Source: Stenotrophomonas cyclobalanopsidis
GTDB lineage: Bacteria; Pseudomonadota; Gammaproteobacteria; Xanthomonadales; Xanthomonadaceae
Length of the DNA: 64,000 nucleotides
Direction: 5' to 3'
Assembly (NCBI RefSeq): GCF_008710035.1
Contig: NZ_VYKI01000008.1
Location: 57,396 to 121,395, forward strand
Shown piece after piece: positions 16,755 to 24,707 of this stretch; the first letter of the stretch is position 1; each line of letters starts with the position of its first letter. A program made the position numbers and the translations under genes. The notes under the pieces are model-generated. The model saw only the letters and a program-made list of their open reading frames with translations. It did not search any database and was not told the origin of the DNA.

Positions 16755-18098
16755 ATGAGCACCACTCCGCGCCACATTCCGTTCGGCATCATGCTGCAGG
16801 GCCCCGGCAGCCACATGCATGCCTGGAAGCACCCTTCCAACCCGACAGACGCCAGCGTCAACCTGCAGTTCTACATCGACATCGCGCGCACCGCCGAGGA
16901 CAACGGCATCGCCTTCGGCTTCGTGGCCGATGGCCTGTACATCAACGAGAAGTCGATCCCACACTTCCTCAACCGCTTCGAGCCGATTTCGCTGCTGTCC
17001 GCGCTGGCAACCGTGACGAAGAAGATCGGCCTGGCCGGTACGCTGTCGACCTCCTACAGCGATCCGTTCACCGTCGCCCGCCAGTTCGCCTCGCTGGATC
17101 TGCTCAGCGGCGGCCGCGCCGGCTGGAACGTGGTGACCTCGCCATTGGAAGGCTCGGGTCGCAACTACGGCCGCCCGCATCCGGAGCACGCGCTGCGCTA
17201 CCAGATTGCCGATGAGTACCTGGACGTGGTGCAGGGCCTGTGGGACTCGTGGGATGACGATGCGTTCGTGCGTGAGCGCGACAGCGGCACCTTCTTCGCG
17301 CCGGAAAAGTTCCGCCGCCTGGACCACAAGGGGAAGTTCTTCCAGGTCGAAGGCCCGTTGAACATCCAGCGCTCGCCGCAGGGGCAGCCGGTGATCTTCC
17401 AGGCTGGTTCGTCCGATGATGGTATCGCGCTGGCGGGCAAGTACGCCGATGCGGTGTTCACCCACTCGCCTTCGCTGGAGGAAACGCGTGCCTTCACCCA
17501 GAAGGTGAAGAACTCGGCCATTGCCCACGGCCGCAGCGGCAACGATGTGAAGATCTTCCCCGGCATCGGCCCCATCGTCGGCCACACGGAGGCCGAAGCC
17601 GAGGCCAAGTACCAGGCCATTGCCGCACTGGCCAGCCTGGATGATGCGCTGGCTTACCTGGGGCGATTCTTCGATCACCATGATTTCAGCCAGTACGACC
17701 CGGATGCGCCGTTCCCCGAGCTGGGTGACATTGGCAGCAACTCGTTCCGCTCCACCACCGACCGCATCAAGCAGGACGCCCGCGAGCAGGGCCTGACCCT
17801 GCGCCAGGTGGCGCTGCAGGCGGTGAGCCCGCGCCCGAACTTCATCGGCACGCCGCAGCACGTGGCCGACGAACTGATCCGCTGGTTCGATGCCGGTGCC
17901 AGCGACGGCTTCATCCTCGGCTTTGCCGCGCAGCGCGAAGGCCTGGATGATTTCGTGAAGCTGGTGCTGCCGATCCTGCAGGCGCGTGGCTACCACCGGC
18001 GCGAGCTGCAGGGGCAGACCCTGCGCGACCATCTGGGCCTGCCGCGCAAGGCCAGCCGCCATGCAACCGACGCCGAACCGGCGCGGAAGGCGGGGTAA
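16755..18098 (+). CDS. NtaA/SnaA/DszA-family FMN-dependent monooxygenase (YtnJ/CmoJ or YxeK type)
   Basis: This 447-residue protein has the signature stretches WNVVTSPLEGSGRNYGR, EYLDVVQGLWDSWDDDAF and FFQVEGPLNIQRSPQGQPVI of the NtaA/DszA group. Relatives oxidise nitrilotriacetate, dibenzothiophene sulfone or, in Bacillus YtnJ and YxeK, N-acetyl-S-alkyl or S-succinyl cysteines, cleaving the C-S bond. The gene neighbours (acetyltransferase, M20 deacylase, cystine-type ABC transporter) favour the last role. The stop lies only 4 bp before the next ATG. Confidence 0.9.
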   Translation: MSTTPRHIPFGIMLQGPGSHMHAWKHPSNPTDASVNLQFYIDIARTAEDNGIAFGFVADGLYINEKSIPHFLNRFEPISLLSALATVTKKIGLAGTLSTSYSDPFTVARQFASLDLLSGGRAGWNVVTSPLEGSGRNYGRPHPEHALRYQIADEYLDVVQGLWDSWDDDAFVRERDSGTFFAPEKFRRLDHKGKFFQVEGPLNIQRSPQGQPVIFQAGSSDDGIALAGKYADAVFTHSPSLEETRAFTQKVKNSAIAHGRSGNDVKIFPGIGPIVGHTEAEAEAKYQAIAALASLDDALAYLGRFFDHHDFSQYDPDAPFPELGDIGSNSFRSTTDRIKQDAREQGLTLRQVALQAVSPRPNFIGTPQHVADELIRWFDAGASDGFILGFAAQREGLDDFVKLVLPILQARGYHRRELQGQTLRDHLGLPRKASRHATDAEPARKAG

Positions 18099-18102
18099 GA
18101 CG

Positions 18103-19416
18103 ATGACGATCCTGCACCGGGCTTTATTGGATGCAACGCGCGCCGGGCATGGCCCGGCGCTACCGGATCGTGGCGGCGACGGGCATGGGCGCGCTCTGGA
18201 GCGCACGGACCCGGTAGCGCCGGGCCATGCCCGGCGGAACCCGACGGCAACAGGCGTGCTGCCGCAGATTGCAGCACGCGCCGAAGAGGCCATCGCGCTG
18301 CGCCATGACCTGCACCGCCACCCCGAGCTGGCGTTCAAGGAACATCGCACCAGCGCCCGCGTGGCCGAGCTGCTGCAGCAATGGGGCTACGCGGTGACCA
18401 CCGGCATTGGTGGCACCGGTGTGGTGGGCACGCTGCAGCGCGGGCAGGGCAATCGTCGGCTGGGCCTGCGCGCGGACATCGACGCACTGCCGATCCAGGA
18501 GGATTCCGGCCTTGCATATGCCAGCCAGAACGAAGGCCTGATGCACGCTTGCGGCCACGATGGCCACACCGCAATCCTGCTGTCGGCGGCGCACTACCTG
18601 GCCCATCATGGGCGCATCGACGGCACCCTGCAGCTGGTGTTCCAGCCGGCCGAAGAGACCGGTTCGGGAGCCCTGAAGATGATCGAGGACGGCCTGCTCG
18701 AGCGCTTCCCGGTGGATGCCATCTACGGCCTGCACAACTGGCCGGGCGTGCCGGTGGGGCACTTCGGTTTCGTCGATGGTCCAGCGATGGCGTCGGTGGA
18801 CTGGGCGCGGCTGAAGGTGCTCGGCAAGGGCGGCCACGGCGCCGAGCCGCAGGGCAGTGTCGATCCGATCCTGGCTGCCGCGCACATCATCACTGCGCTG
18901 CAGAGCGTGGTGTCGCGCAATGTGGACCCGCGGCAGATGGGTGTGGTCACCGTGGGGTCGATCCACGGTGGGCAGGCGGCCAACGTGATTCCCGACGTGG
19001 TGGAGCTGAAGCTGACCGTGCGCGCCTACCTGCCGGAAGTGCGCGACACCCTGCGCCGTCGGGTAACCGGCATTGCCGAGCAGACCGCCGCTGCCTTCGG
19101 CGCGCGTGCCGAGATCGAATTCCCGCGCGGCTTCCCCAGCGTGATCAATCATCCGCAGGAGACCGCCTACATCCGCGAGGTCGCACGGCAGGGCTTTGGT
19201 GAGGCGCAGGTGGTCCCGGCGTTCGCGCCGCGTACGGCCAGCGAGGACTTCGCGTTCCTGCTGCAGGCGCGCCCCGGCAGCTTCGTCTTCGTCGGCAACG
19301 GCGACAGCGCGCCGCTGCACAGCCCGCGCTACGTGTTCAACGACGCAGCCATCGCCCCGGCAGCCAGCCTGTGGGCGCGCCTGGCCGAGCACTACCTGGT
19401 GGAGGACGCGGCATGA
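18103..19416 (+). CDS. M20-family amidohydrolase/deacylase with an in-frame SMAG pair
   Basis: This HipO/YxeP/YtnL-type metallo-amidohydrolase shows the metal-site motifs GLRADIDALPI, ACGHDGH, FQPAEE and GLHNWP and a C-terminal TASEDF. In the proposed pathway it removes the N-acetyl group after C-S cleavage. From the ATG at 18103 it has 437 residues, about 45 more than usual; residues 13-45 are encoded by a 96-bp SMAG inverted pair. The alternative start, GTG at 18256, gives 386 residues of normal family length and leaves the repeat outside the gene, but it has a poor ribosome site. The stop overlaps the acetyltransferase ATG by 4 bp. Confidence 0.87.
   Translation: MTILHRALLDATRAGHGPALPDRGGDGHGRALERTDPVAPGHARRNPTATGVLPQIAARAEEAIALRHDLHRHPELAFKEHRTSARVAELLQQWGYAVTTGIGGTGVVGTLQRGQGNRRLGLRADIDALPIQEDSGLAYASQNEGLMHACGHDGHTAILLSAAHYLAHHGRIDGTLQLVFQPAEETGSGALKMIEDGLLERFPVDAIYGLHNWPGVPVGHFGFVDGPAMASVDWARLKVLGKGGHGAEPQGSVDPILAAAHIITALQSVVSRNVDPRQMGVVTVGSIHGGQAANVIPDVVELKLTVRAYLPEVRDTLRRRVTGIAEQTAAAFGARAEIEFPRGFPSVINHPQETAYIREVARQGFGEAQVVPAFAPRTASEDFAFLLQARPGSFVFVGNGDSAPLHSPRYVFNDAAIAPAASLWARLAEHYLVEDAA
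18141..18236. repeat. SMAG inverted pair inside the M20 gene
   Basis: Two copies of the 23-bp element, the first reversed (18141-18163, ending GCTAC) and the second direct (18214-18236, starting GTAGC), enclose 50 bp. The total of 96 bp is divisible by three, so the frame is kept. Both copies match the intergenic copies at 2313 and 32409. Confidence 0.9.
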
Positions 19417-19973
19417 GCGTGCAGTTTGACAACGAGCGTTTCCTCTACACCTCGGTGGATGACCCGCTGGCGCGACCGCTGTTCGATGGCCTGGAGCAGG
19501 AGTACGACAGCCGCTACGCCGATGTGCGCGGACGCGTCGGTGGCAGCGCACGCGAGGAGCTGCAGCGCTACCCGGCGCAGGCGTTTGCCGCACCGGTGGG
19601 GGCTTTCGTGTTGCTGCTGCGCGATGGCGGGGCGATCTCCGGCGGCGCGTTCATGCCGCACCGCGATGCGCACACCGCCGAGTTCAAGCGGATCTGGACG
19701 CTGCCCGGCCTTCGCCGCCAGGGCATCGCCCGCCGCGTGCTGCAGGAACTGGAAGACCAGGCCGCACGGCAGGGCTATCGCCGCGTGTTCCTGACCACCG
19801 GCTTCCGCCAGCCCGAGGCGGTGGGCCTGTACCTCAGCCATGGCTACACGGCGCTGTTCGACCTGCACGCCGACCCGGAGACGATTGCGCACCTGCCGTT
19901 TGAGAAACACCTGCACGCGTCGGCGCCGTTGCCGGCGGCCAGTGCTGCACTGCTGCACGGAGCCCATGCATGA
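19413..19973 (+). CDS. GNAT N-acetyltransferase (YtmI/SnaA-like role)
   Basis: This 186-residue GNAT protein has the acetyl-CoA motif LPGLRRQGIARRVLQELE and, further on, GYRRVFLTTGFRQPEAVGLYLSHGY. The ATG at 19413 overlaps the previous stop as ATGA, indicating translational coupling. In Bacillus the acetyltransferase N-acetylates S-alkyl-cysteine before oxidation, and the deacylase later removes the group; both genes are adjacent here. The substrate is assigned by context only. Confidence 0.88.
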   Translation: MSVQFDNERFLYTSVDDPLARPLFDGLEQEYDSRYADVRGRVGGSAREELQRYPAQAFAAPVGAFVLLLRDGGAISGGAFMPHRDAHTAEFKRIWTLPGLRRQGIARRVLQELEDQAARQGYRRVFLTTGFRQPEAVGLYLSHGYTALFDLHADPETIAHLPFEKHLHASAPLPAASAALLHGAHA

Positions 19974-21721
19974 GCACGCCTTCCACCGCGCTGGAGGGCA
20001 TCGCCGCCCTCCCAGCAACCGCGTCCACACCGGCCTTGAGGATCGTACCGGTGCGGCACCCGCTGCAGACCGTCGGCACGGTGCTGGCGCTGGCCCTGAT
20101 CCTGATCGGGCTGCAATCGGTTCTGGGCAACCCGCGATGGGGCTGGGGCACGTTCGCCGAGTGGTTCTTCGCGCGCCCGGTGCTGGAAGGACTGGGCCGT
20201 ACCCTTCTGCTGACCGCGCTGGGCACCGGCCTGGGCTTCGCGCTGGGTACGCTGCTGGCCCTGGCGCGCGTCTCCGGTTCGCCGCTGCTGTCGGCGGTGT
20301 CGTGGGGCTACGTGTGGCTGTTCCGCTCGATTCCGTTGCTGGTGCTGTTGCTGCTGCTGAACAACCTTGGCTATCTCTACAGCACCATCGAACTGGGCGT
20401 GCCGTTCACCGGCATCAGCCTGTTCTCGTACCCGACCACGCAGCTGATCGGTGTGTTCACTGCGGCGGTACTGGGCCTGACCTTGAACCAGGCGGCGTTC
20501 TCGGCCGAGGTCATCCGCGGCGGCATTCTGTCGGTGGACCACGGGCAGTACGAAGCAGCCGCGGCGCTGGGCCTGCCGCGCGGTCGCCAGGTACGCCGGA
20601 TCATCCTGCCGCAGGCAATGCGTTCGATCCTGCCGGCCGCCTTCAACGATGTGATCGGGCTGGCCAAGAGTACCTCGGTGGTCTATGTGCTGGCACTGCC
20701 CGAGCTGTTCTACACCGTGCAGGTGATCTACCGCCGCAACCTGGAAGTGGTGCCGCTGCTGATGGTGGCCACGGTCTGGTACCTGGTCATCCTCACCGTG
20801 CTGTCGCTGCTGCAGCGGCGGGTGGAGCAGCGTTTCGCACGGGGCCAGATGCAGCGCGAACGCAGCATCTCGCGTGTGTCTTCACCGGTCAGGCCCGTGG
20901 TGCGGAGCGAGGCGCGCGTGGCCAGCCGCCCGCGTGTCGCGGCCCAGGTCGAGCCCGGGCAGGGTGCTGCAGTCGGACTGCATGGTGTCGGAAAGGTGTT
21001 TGGCGAGCAGACCGTGCTGGAGGATGTGAACCTGGAACTGCGCGCCGGCAGCGTGACCGTGCTGATCGGTCCTTCGGGCGCAGGCAAGTCGACCCTGCTG
21101 CGGTTGATCAACCATCTGGAGCGCGCCGACAGCGGCTATGTGAACGTGGGCGGACAGCTGATCGGCTACCGCCGCGACGGTGACACGCTGCATGAGCTGC
21201 CCGAGCGCGAGATCCGCCGCCGTCGTGCCGAGGTCGGCATGGTGTTCCAGGGCTTCAACCTCTTCCCGCACCTGACCGCGCTGGAGAACATCATCGAGGC
21301 GCCGATCGCGGTGCGTGGCCTGCCGCGTGTGCAGGCCGAGCAGCAGGCGCGCGACCTGCTGCAGCGTGTCGGCCTGGCCGACAAGGCCGATGCCTTCCCG
21401 CGGCAGCTCTCCGGTGGCCAGCAGCAGCGCATCGCCATTGCCCGTGCACTGGCGCTGCAGCCGAAGGTGCTGCTGTTTGACGAGCCGACCTCGGCGCTGG
21501 ACCCGGAACTGGTGGCCGAAGTACTGAGCGTGATCGAGGAGCTGGCCAGCTCCGGCACGACCCTGGTGATCGTCACCCACGAACTGAGCTTCGCCCGCCG
21601 CGTGGCCGACACCGTGGTGATGATGGACCAGGGGCGGGTGATCGAGCAGGGCAGCCCCGAGGCGCTGTTCGAGCGGCCGCGGCAGCAACGTACAGCTGAT
21701 TTCCTGGCCAAGACTCTGTAA
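19970..21721 (+). CDS. fused polar-amino-acid ABC permease-ATPase
   Basis: One 583-residue chain combines a HisM/TcyL-type permease (residues about 40-300, five or so membrane helices, with the EAA loop QYEAAAALGLPRGRQVRRIILPQA) and a HisP/TcyN-type ATPase (about 335-583). The ATPase has Walker A GPSGAGKST, signature LSGGQQQR, Walker B LLFDEPTSALD and the switch histidine in VTHE. A basic, proline-rich linker of about 40 residues joins them. The ATG overlaps the acetyltransferase stop. Two such chains would form the full transporter with the binding protein at 21735; cystine-type or S-alkyl-cysteine uptake is inferred from neighbours. Confidence 0.93.
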   Translation: MSTPSTALEGIAALPATASTPALRIVPVRHPLQTVGTVLALALILIGLQSVLGNPRWGWGTFAEWFFARPVLEGLGRTLLLTALGTGLGFALGTLLALARVSGSPLLSAVSWGYVWLFRSIPLLVLLLLLNNLGYLYSTIELGVPFTGISLFSYPTTQLIGVFTAAVLGLTLNQAAFSAEVIRGGILSVDHGQYEAAAALGLPRGRQVRRIILPQAMRSILPAAFNDVIGLAKSTSVVYVLALPELFYTVQVIYRRNLEVVPLLMVATVWYLVILTVLSLLQRRVEQRFARGQMQRERSISRVSSPVRPVVRSEARVASRPRVAAQVEPGQGAAVGLHGVGKVFGEQTVLEDVNLELRAGSVTVLIGPSGAGKSTLLRLINHLERADSGYVNVGGQLIGYRRDGDTLHELPEREIRRRRAEVGMVFQGFNLFPHLTALENIIEAPIAVRGLPRVQAEQQARDLLQRVGLADKADAFPRQLSGGQQQRIAIARALALQPKVLLFDEPTSALDPELVAEVLSVIEELASSGTTLVIVTHELSFARRVADTVVMMDQGRVIEQGSPEALFERPRQQRTADFLAKTL

Positions 21722-21734
21722 CCCGAGGACTTCC

Positions 21735-22706
21735 ATGAGCCCTGCAGCATCGCGCCGTCCCTCGCGCAGCACTCTGTTGATCGGCGCCGCGCTGGTCATC
21801 GGCATCGCCGGCATCGTTTACTCGCGCGTGCGCGGGCCCGCAGATGCGCCTGCCGCCAGTGTGACCCTGGCCGGCGCCGATGCGCCTGCACTGACCGGCA
21901 CGACTGACCCGAAAGCGCAGGCCCTGATTCCGGCGGGCTATCGTTTCGTGACCCCCGGTGTGCTGACCGTGGCAACCCATCCGGCGCAGCTGCCGCTGGC
22001 CGACTACGGTGCCGACAGCAAGCAGGTGGTGGGGGTCGAGCCGGACATCGCCAAGCTGATTGCCGATGGCCTGGGGCTGAAGCTGGTGCTGGTGCCGGTG
22101 GCATGGCCGGACTGGCCGCTGGGGCTGGAATCCGGCAAGTACGATGCGGTGCTGTCCAATGTGACGGTGACCGAGGAGCGCAAGAAGAAGTTCGACTTCT
22201 CCAGCTACCGGTTCGACCTGCTGGGCATCTACACCCGCACCGACGGGCCGATCCAGAAGATAGAGAAGCCCGCGGACGTGGCCGGGCTGAAGGTGGTGGT
22301 GGGCGCCAGTACCAACCAGGACCAGATCCTGCGGCACTGGGACCAGCAGAACATCGCCGCGGGCCTGAAGCCGGTAGAGTACCAGTACTTCGACGATGCC
22401 GTGGTGGGGCGGCTGGCGGTGATCACCGGTCGTGCCGATGTGTCGTTCGAGCCGAATGCCACGGGCGCCTATTCGGCGCGCGATGGCAAAGTGCGCCGGG
22501 TGGGCCTGTTCCCCGGCGGCTGGCCGGATGCCGCGGCGATCTCGGCGACCACGCGCAAGGGTAGCGGTCTGGCCGATGCCATCACCGCAGCGTTGAACAC
22601 GCAGATCCGCACCGGCACTTATGCGCAGGCGCTGGCGCGCTGGAACCTGGCCGAAGAGGCCGTCCCGGAGTCGCAGACCAATCCGCCGGGCTTGCCGGAT
22701 CTGTGA
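21735..22706 (+). CDS. family 3 periplasmic substrate-binding protein
   Basis: This 323-residue protein has an N-terminal hydrophobic segment (about 13-31) that serves as signal peptide or anchor; no lipobox cysteine is seen. The mature part is a type 3 solute-binding fold with VGVEPDIAKLIADGLG, WPLGLESGKYDAVLSNVTVTEERKK in part, and GLKVVVGASTNQ. It completes the ABC uptake system with the fused permease-ATPase 13 bp upstream. The ligand is most likely a polar sulfur amino acid, by context. Confidence 0.92.
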   Translation: MSPAASRRPSRSTLLIGAALVIGIAGIVYSRVRGPADAPAASVTLAGADAPALTGTTDPKAQALIPAGYRFVTPGVLTVATHPAQLPLADYGADSKQVVGVEPDIAKLIADGLGLKLVLVPVAWPDWPLGLESGKYDAVLSNVTVTEERKKKFDFSSYRFDLLGIYTRTDGPIQKIEKPADVAGLKVVVGASTNQDQILRHWDQQNIAAGLKPVEYQYFDDAVVGRLAVITGRADVSFEPNATGAYSARDGKVRRVGLFPGGWPDAAAISATTRKGSGLADAITAALNTQIRTGTYAQALARWNLAEEAVPESQTNPPGLPDL

Positions 22707-22716
22707 CTACGCTTTG

Positions 22717-22878
22717 GTAGCCGTCGACCTTGGTCGACGAAACGCGCCAACCAAGGTTGGCCTCTACCAGAGCGAATGGAGCGCCAACCAAGGTTGGCCT
22801 CTACCAGAGCGAACGGAGCGCCAACCAAGGTTGGCCTCTACCAGAGCGAACGGAGCGCCAACCAAGGTTGGCCTCTAC
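22717..22878. repeat. SMAG element followed by a 37-bp tandem array (3.7 units)
   Basis: A GTAG palindrome (22717-22739) is followed by tandem 37-bp units starting at 22744, 22781, 22818 and 22855 (the last one cut). Each unit holds GCCAACCAAGGTTGGC, then CTCTACC and a short AGAGCGAA-type link. Units 2 and 3 are identical to each other except for one base in the shared link. The array ends inside the LysR gene's stop codon. Confidence 0.92.
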
Positions 22879-23768
22879 AGGGCTGCCAAGCGCTCGCGCA
22901 GCCATCGATGCGCGGGATCGCGGTGCACGCGCTCGTGCCAGAACAGCATCATCTCGAATCCCGGCACGTTGATCGGTGCCTCCACCGCCTTCAACGCAGG
23001 GTCAGCCTCCACAAAGCGTGAAGGCATCATCGCGACCAGGTCGGTGCGTAGCAGGGCACTGCGCAGGAACAGGAAGTGCGGCACCGACAGCACGACCTCG
23101 CGGCGTGCACCTACATGCGCCAACGCGCTGTCCGTGTTGCCGTGGAAGCCTCCGCCATCGGGGGACACGATCGCGTGCTGCAACGCGCAGAACTGCTTCA
23201 GCGTCGGTCGCCGCTTCAATTTCGGATGGTCGCGCCGGCCGGCCAGTACATAGCGTTCCTGGAACAGCGGACGCTGATGCAGTGACGGCGGCGCTTCAGA
23301 AGCGATGTGGATGGCAAGGTCGATCTCACCACGCTCGGCCTGCGCCACCATCTGCGCCGGCGCAAGGCTGACCACCGCCAAGCGTGTGCCCGGCGCGGCA
23401 TCGCGGATGCCTGGGAGTGCCGGTAGCACAACGGTGGATTCGCCGAAGTCCGACGCCATGATCCGCCAGGTCTGTTGGGCACTGGCCGGATCGAATGACT
23501 GCACGGGCGCGACGGTGCGCCGGATCGCATCCAGTGCTTCAGCCAGCGGCTCGCGCAGCGCCTCGGCGCGGGCCGTGCAGCGCATGCCGCGTGAACCCGG
23601 TAGCAGCAGCGGATCATCAAACAGGCCGCGCAGCCGCGCCAGCTGGATGCTGACCGTGGGTTGGGCCAGATGCAGGCGTTCGGCCGCACGGGTCACGTTC
23701 TGTTCTTCCAGCAGCGCCTGCAGGGTCACCAGCAGGTTGAGGTCGATGCGACGCAGGATATTGTCCAT
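22875..23768 (-). CDS. LysR-family transcriptional regulator
   Basis: This 297-residue LysR protein has an N-terminal winged HTH (about 6-65; NVTRAAERLHLAQPTVSIQLARLR) and a C-terminal effector domain. It belongs to the NodD/NocR-like subgroup by style. It is divergent from the quinone reductase at 23853, 84 bp away, the classic arrangement for control of that gene. Its TAG stop is contributed by the GTAG of the last repeat unit. Confidence 0.92.
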   Translation of the reverse strand: MDNILRRIDLNLLVTLQALLEEQNVTRAAERLHLAQPTVSIQLARLRGLFDDPLLLPGSRGMRCTARAEALREPLAEALDAIRRTVAPVQSFDPASAQQTWRIMASDFGESTVVLPALPGIRDAAPGTRLAVVSLAPAQMVAQAERGEIDLAIHIASEAPPSLHQRPLFQERYVLAGRRDHPKLKRRPTLKQFCALQHAIVSPDGGGFHGNTDSALAHVGARREVVLSVPHFLFLRSALLRTDLVAMMPSRFVEADPALKAVEAPINVPGFEMMLFWHERVHRDPAHRWLRERLAAL

Positions 23769-23852
23769 GGCAATGAGTGCAATTGCAGGAATTCATTTCA
23801 ACTATAGCGCGATACTGCCTATCGTCACCGGCATTCCCCACTGTGGTGCTCC

Positions 23853-24632
23853 ATGAACGTTCTGCTTGTCTACGCCCATCCCGAACCCACCTCGCTCAAC
23901 GGCACGCTGAAGGACTTCGCCGTGCAGCGCCTGCAGGCGGCGGGCCATGCCGTGCAGGTGTCAGACCTGTATGCCATGCGCTGGAAGGCGCCGATCGATG
24001 GCGATGACCACCCGGGGCGCGATCCGCAACGCCCTTTCCATGCCTCTCTGGATTCGCGCGAGGCCTATGCCAATGGCCGGCAGAGTGACGACATCGCCGC
24101 CGAACAGGAAAAGCTGCGCTGGGCCGACACGGTCATCCTGCAGTTTCCATTGTGGTGGTTCTCGATGCCGGCCATCCTCAAGGGCTGGGTCGACCGGGTC
24201 TATGCCTATGGCTTCGCCTATGGCGTGGGTGAGCATTCGGACCGCCACTGGGGCGACCGCTATGGCGAGGGCGCGATGGCCGGCAAGCGCGCGATGCTGG
24301 TGGTGACGACCGGTGGCTGGGAGTCGCACTACGCCGCCCGCGGCATCAACGGTCCAATCGATGATCTGCTGTTCCCGATCCAGCACGGAATCCTGTTCTA
24401 TCCAGGTTTCGATGTGCTGCCGCCCCACGTGATCTACCGCAGCAGCAAGGTGGGCGAGCAGAACGTGGCGGACGTGCTGGAAGGTCTGGGCAGGCGATTG
24501 GATGGCCTGGCCGTTGACGCGGTGATTCCATACCGCCGGCAGAACGCAGGGGATTACCTGATTCCCTCGCTGGAGCTGCGGCCGGGTCTGGCCGAGGGGG
24601 CCAAGGGACTTGGCATTCACCAGCGAGGGTGA
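23853..24632 (+). CDS. NAD(P)H:quinone reductase (NQO1/MdaB-like flavodoxin fold)
   Basis: This 259-residue protein opens with MNVLLVYAHPEPTSLNGTLK, continues with the conserved ILQFPLWWFSMPAILKGWVDRV and has TTGGWESHYAARG near the FAD site. These mark the NAD(P)H dehydrogenase (quinone) family, which makes two-electron reductions of quinones and nitro compounds with FAD. It is divergent from the LysR gene that probably regulates it, perhaps in answer to quinones or oxidants. Confidence 0.91.
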   Translation: MNVLLVYAHPEPTSLNGTLKDFAVQRLQAAGHAVQVSDLYAMRWKAPIDGDDHPGRDPQRPFHASLDSREAYANGRQSDDIAAEQEKLRWADTVILQFPLWWFSMPAILKGWVDRVYAYGFAYGVGEHSDRHWGDRYGEGAMAGKRAMLVVTTGGWESHYAARGINGPIDDLLFPIQHGILFYPGFDVLPPHVIYRSSKVGEQNVADVLEGLGRRLDGLAVDAVIPYRRQNAGDYLIPSLELRPGLAEGAKGLGIHQRG

Positions 24633-24650
24633 ATGGCTGTGGGTGCTCTG

Positions 24651-24701
24651 GTAGCCGTCGACCTTGGTCGACGGAGGGCGCCAACCAAGGTTGGCCGCTA
24701 C
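24651..24701. repeat. SMAG inverted dimer
   Basis: GTAGCCGTCGACCTTGGTCGAC is followed by GGCGCCAACCAAGGTTGGC and CTACC. It separates the converging 3' ends of the quinone reductase and the MBL hydrolase. The same two arm types occur at 22717-22760. Confidence 0.85.
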
Positions 24702-24707
24702 CTAGGT

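Noticed and set aside
15456..18350. 964-residue minus-strand frame antisense to the monooxygenase genes
   Set aside because: No domain or ribosome site; the composition is that of an antisense codon-bias shadow.
22744..22878. Regular 37-bp repeats resembling a short CRISPR array
   Set aside because: Units follow each other with no unique spacers and no cas genes are nearby; the unit is a SMAG arm plus linker.
22621..23253. 210-residue plus-strand frame through the tandem repeats
   Set aside because: It exists only because the 37-bp unit lacks stops in some frames and then runs antisense to LysR.
23769..23852. LysR T-N11-A operator in the LysR/quinone-reductase gap
   Set aside because: An imperfect CTATAG...ATACTG arrangement is present but too weak to call.
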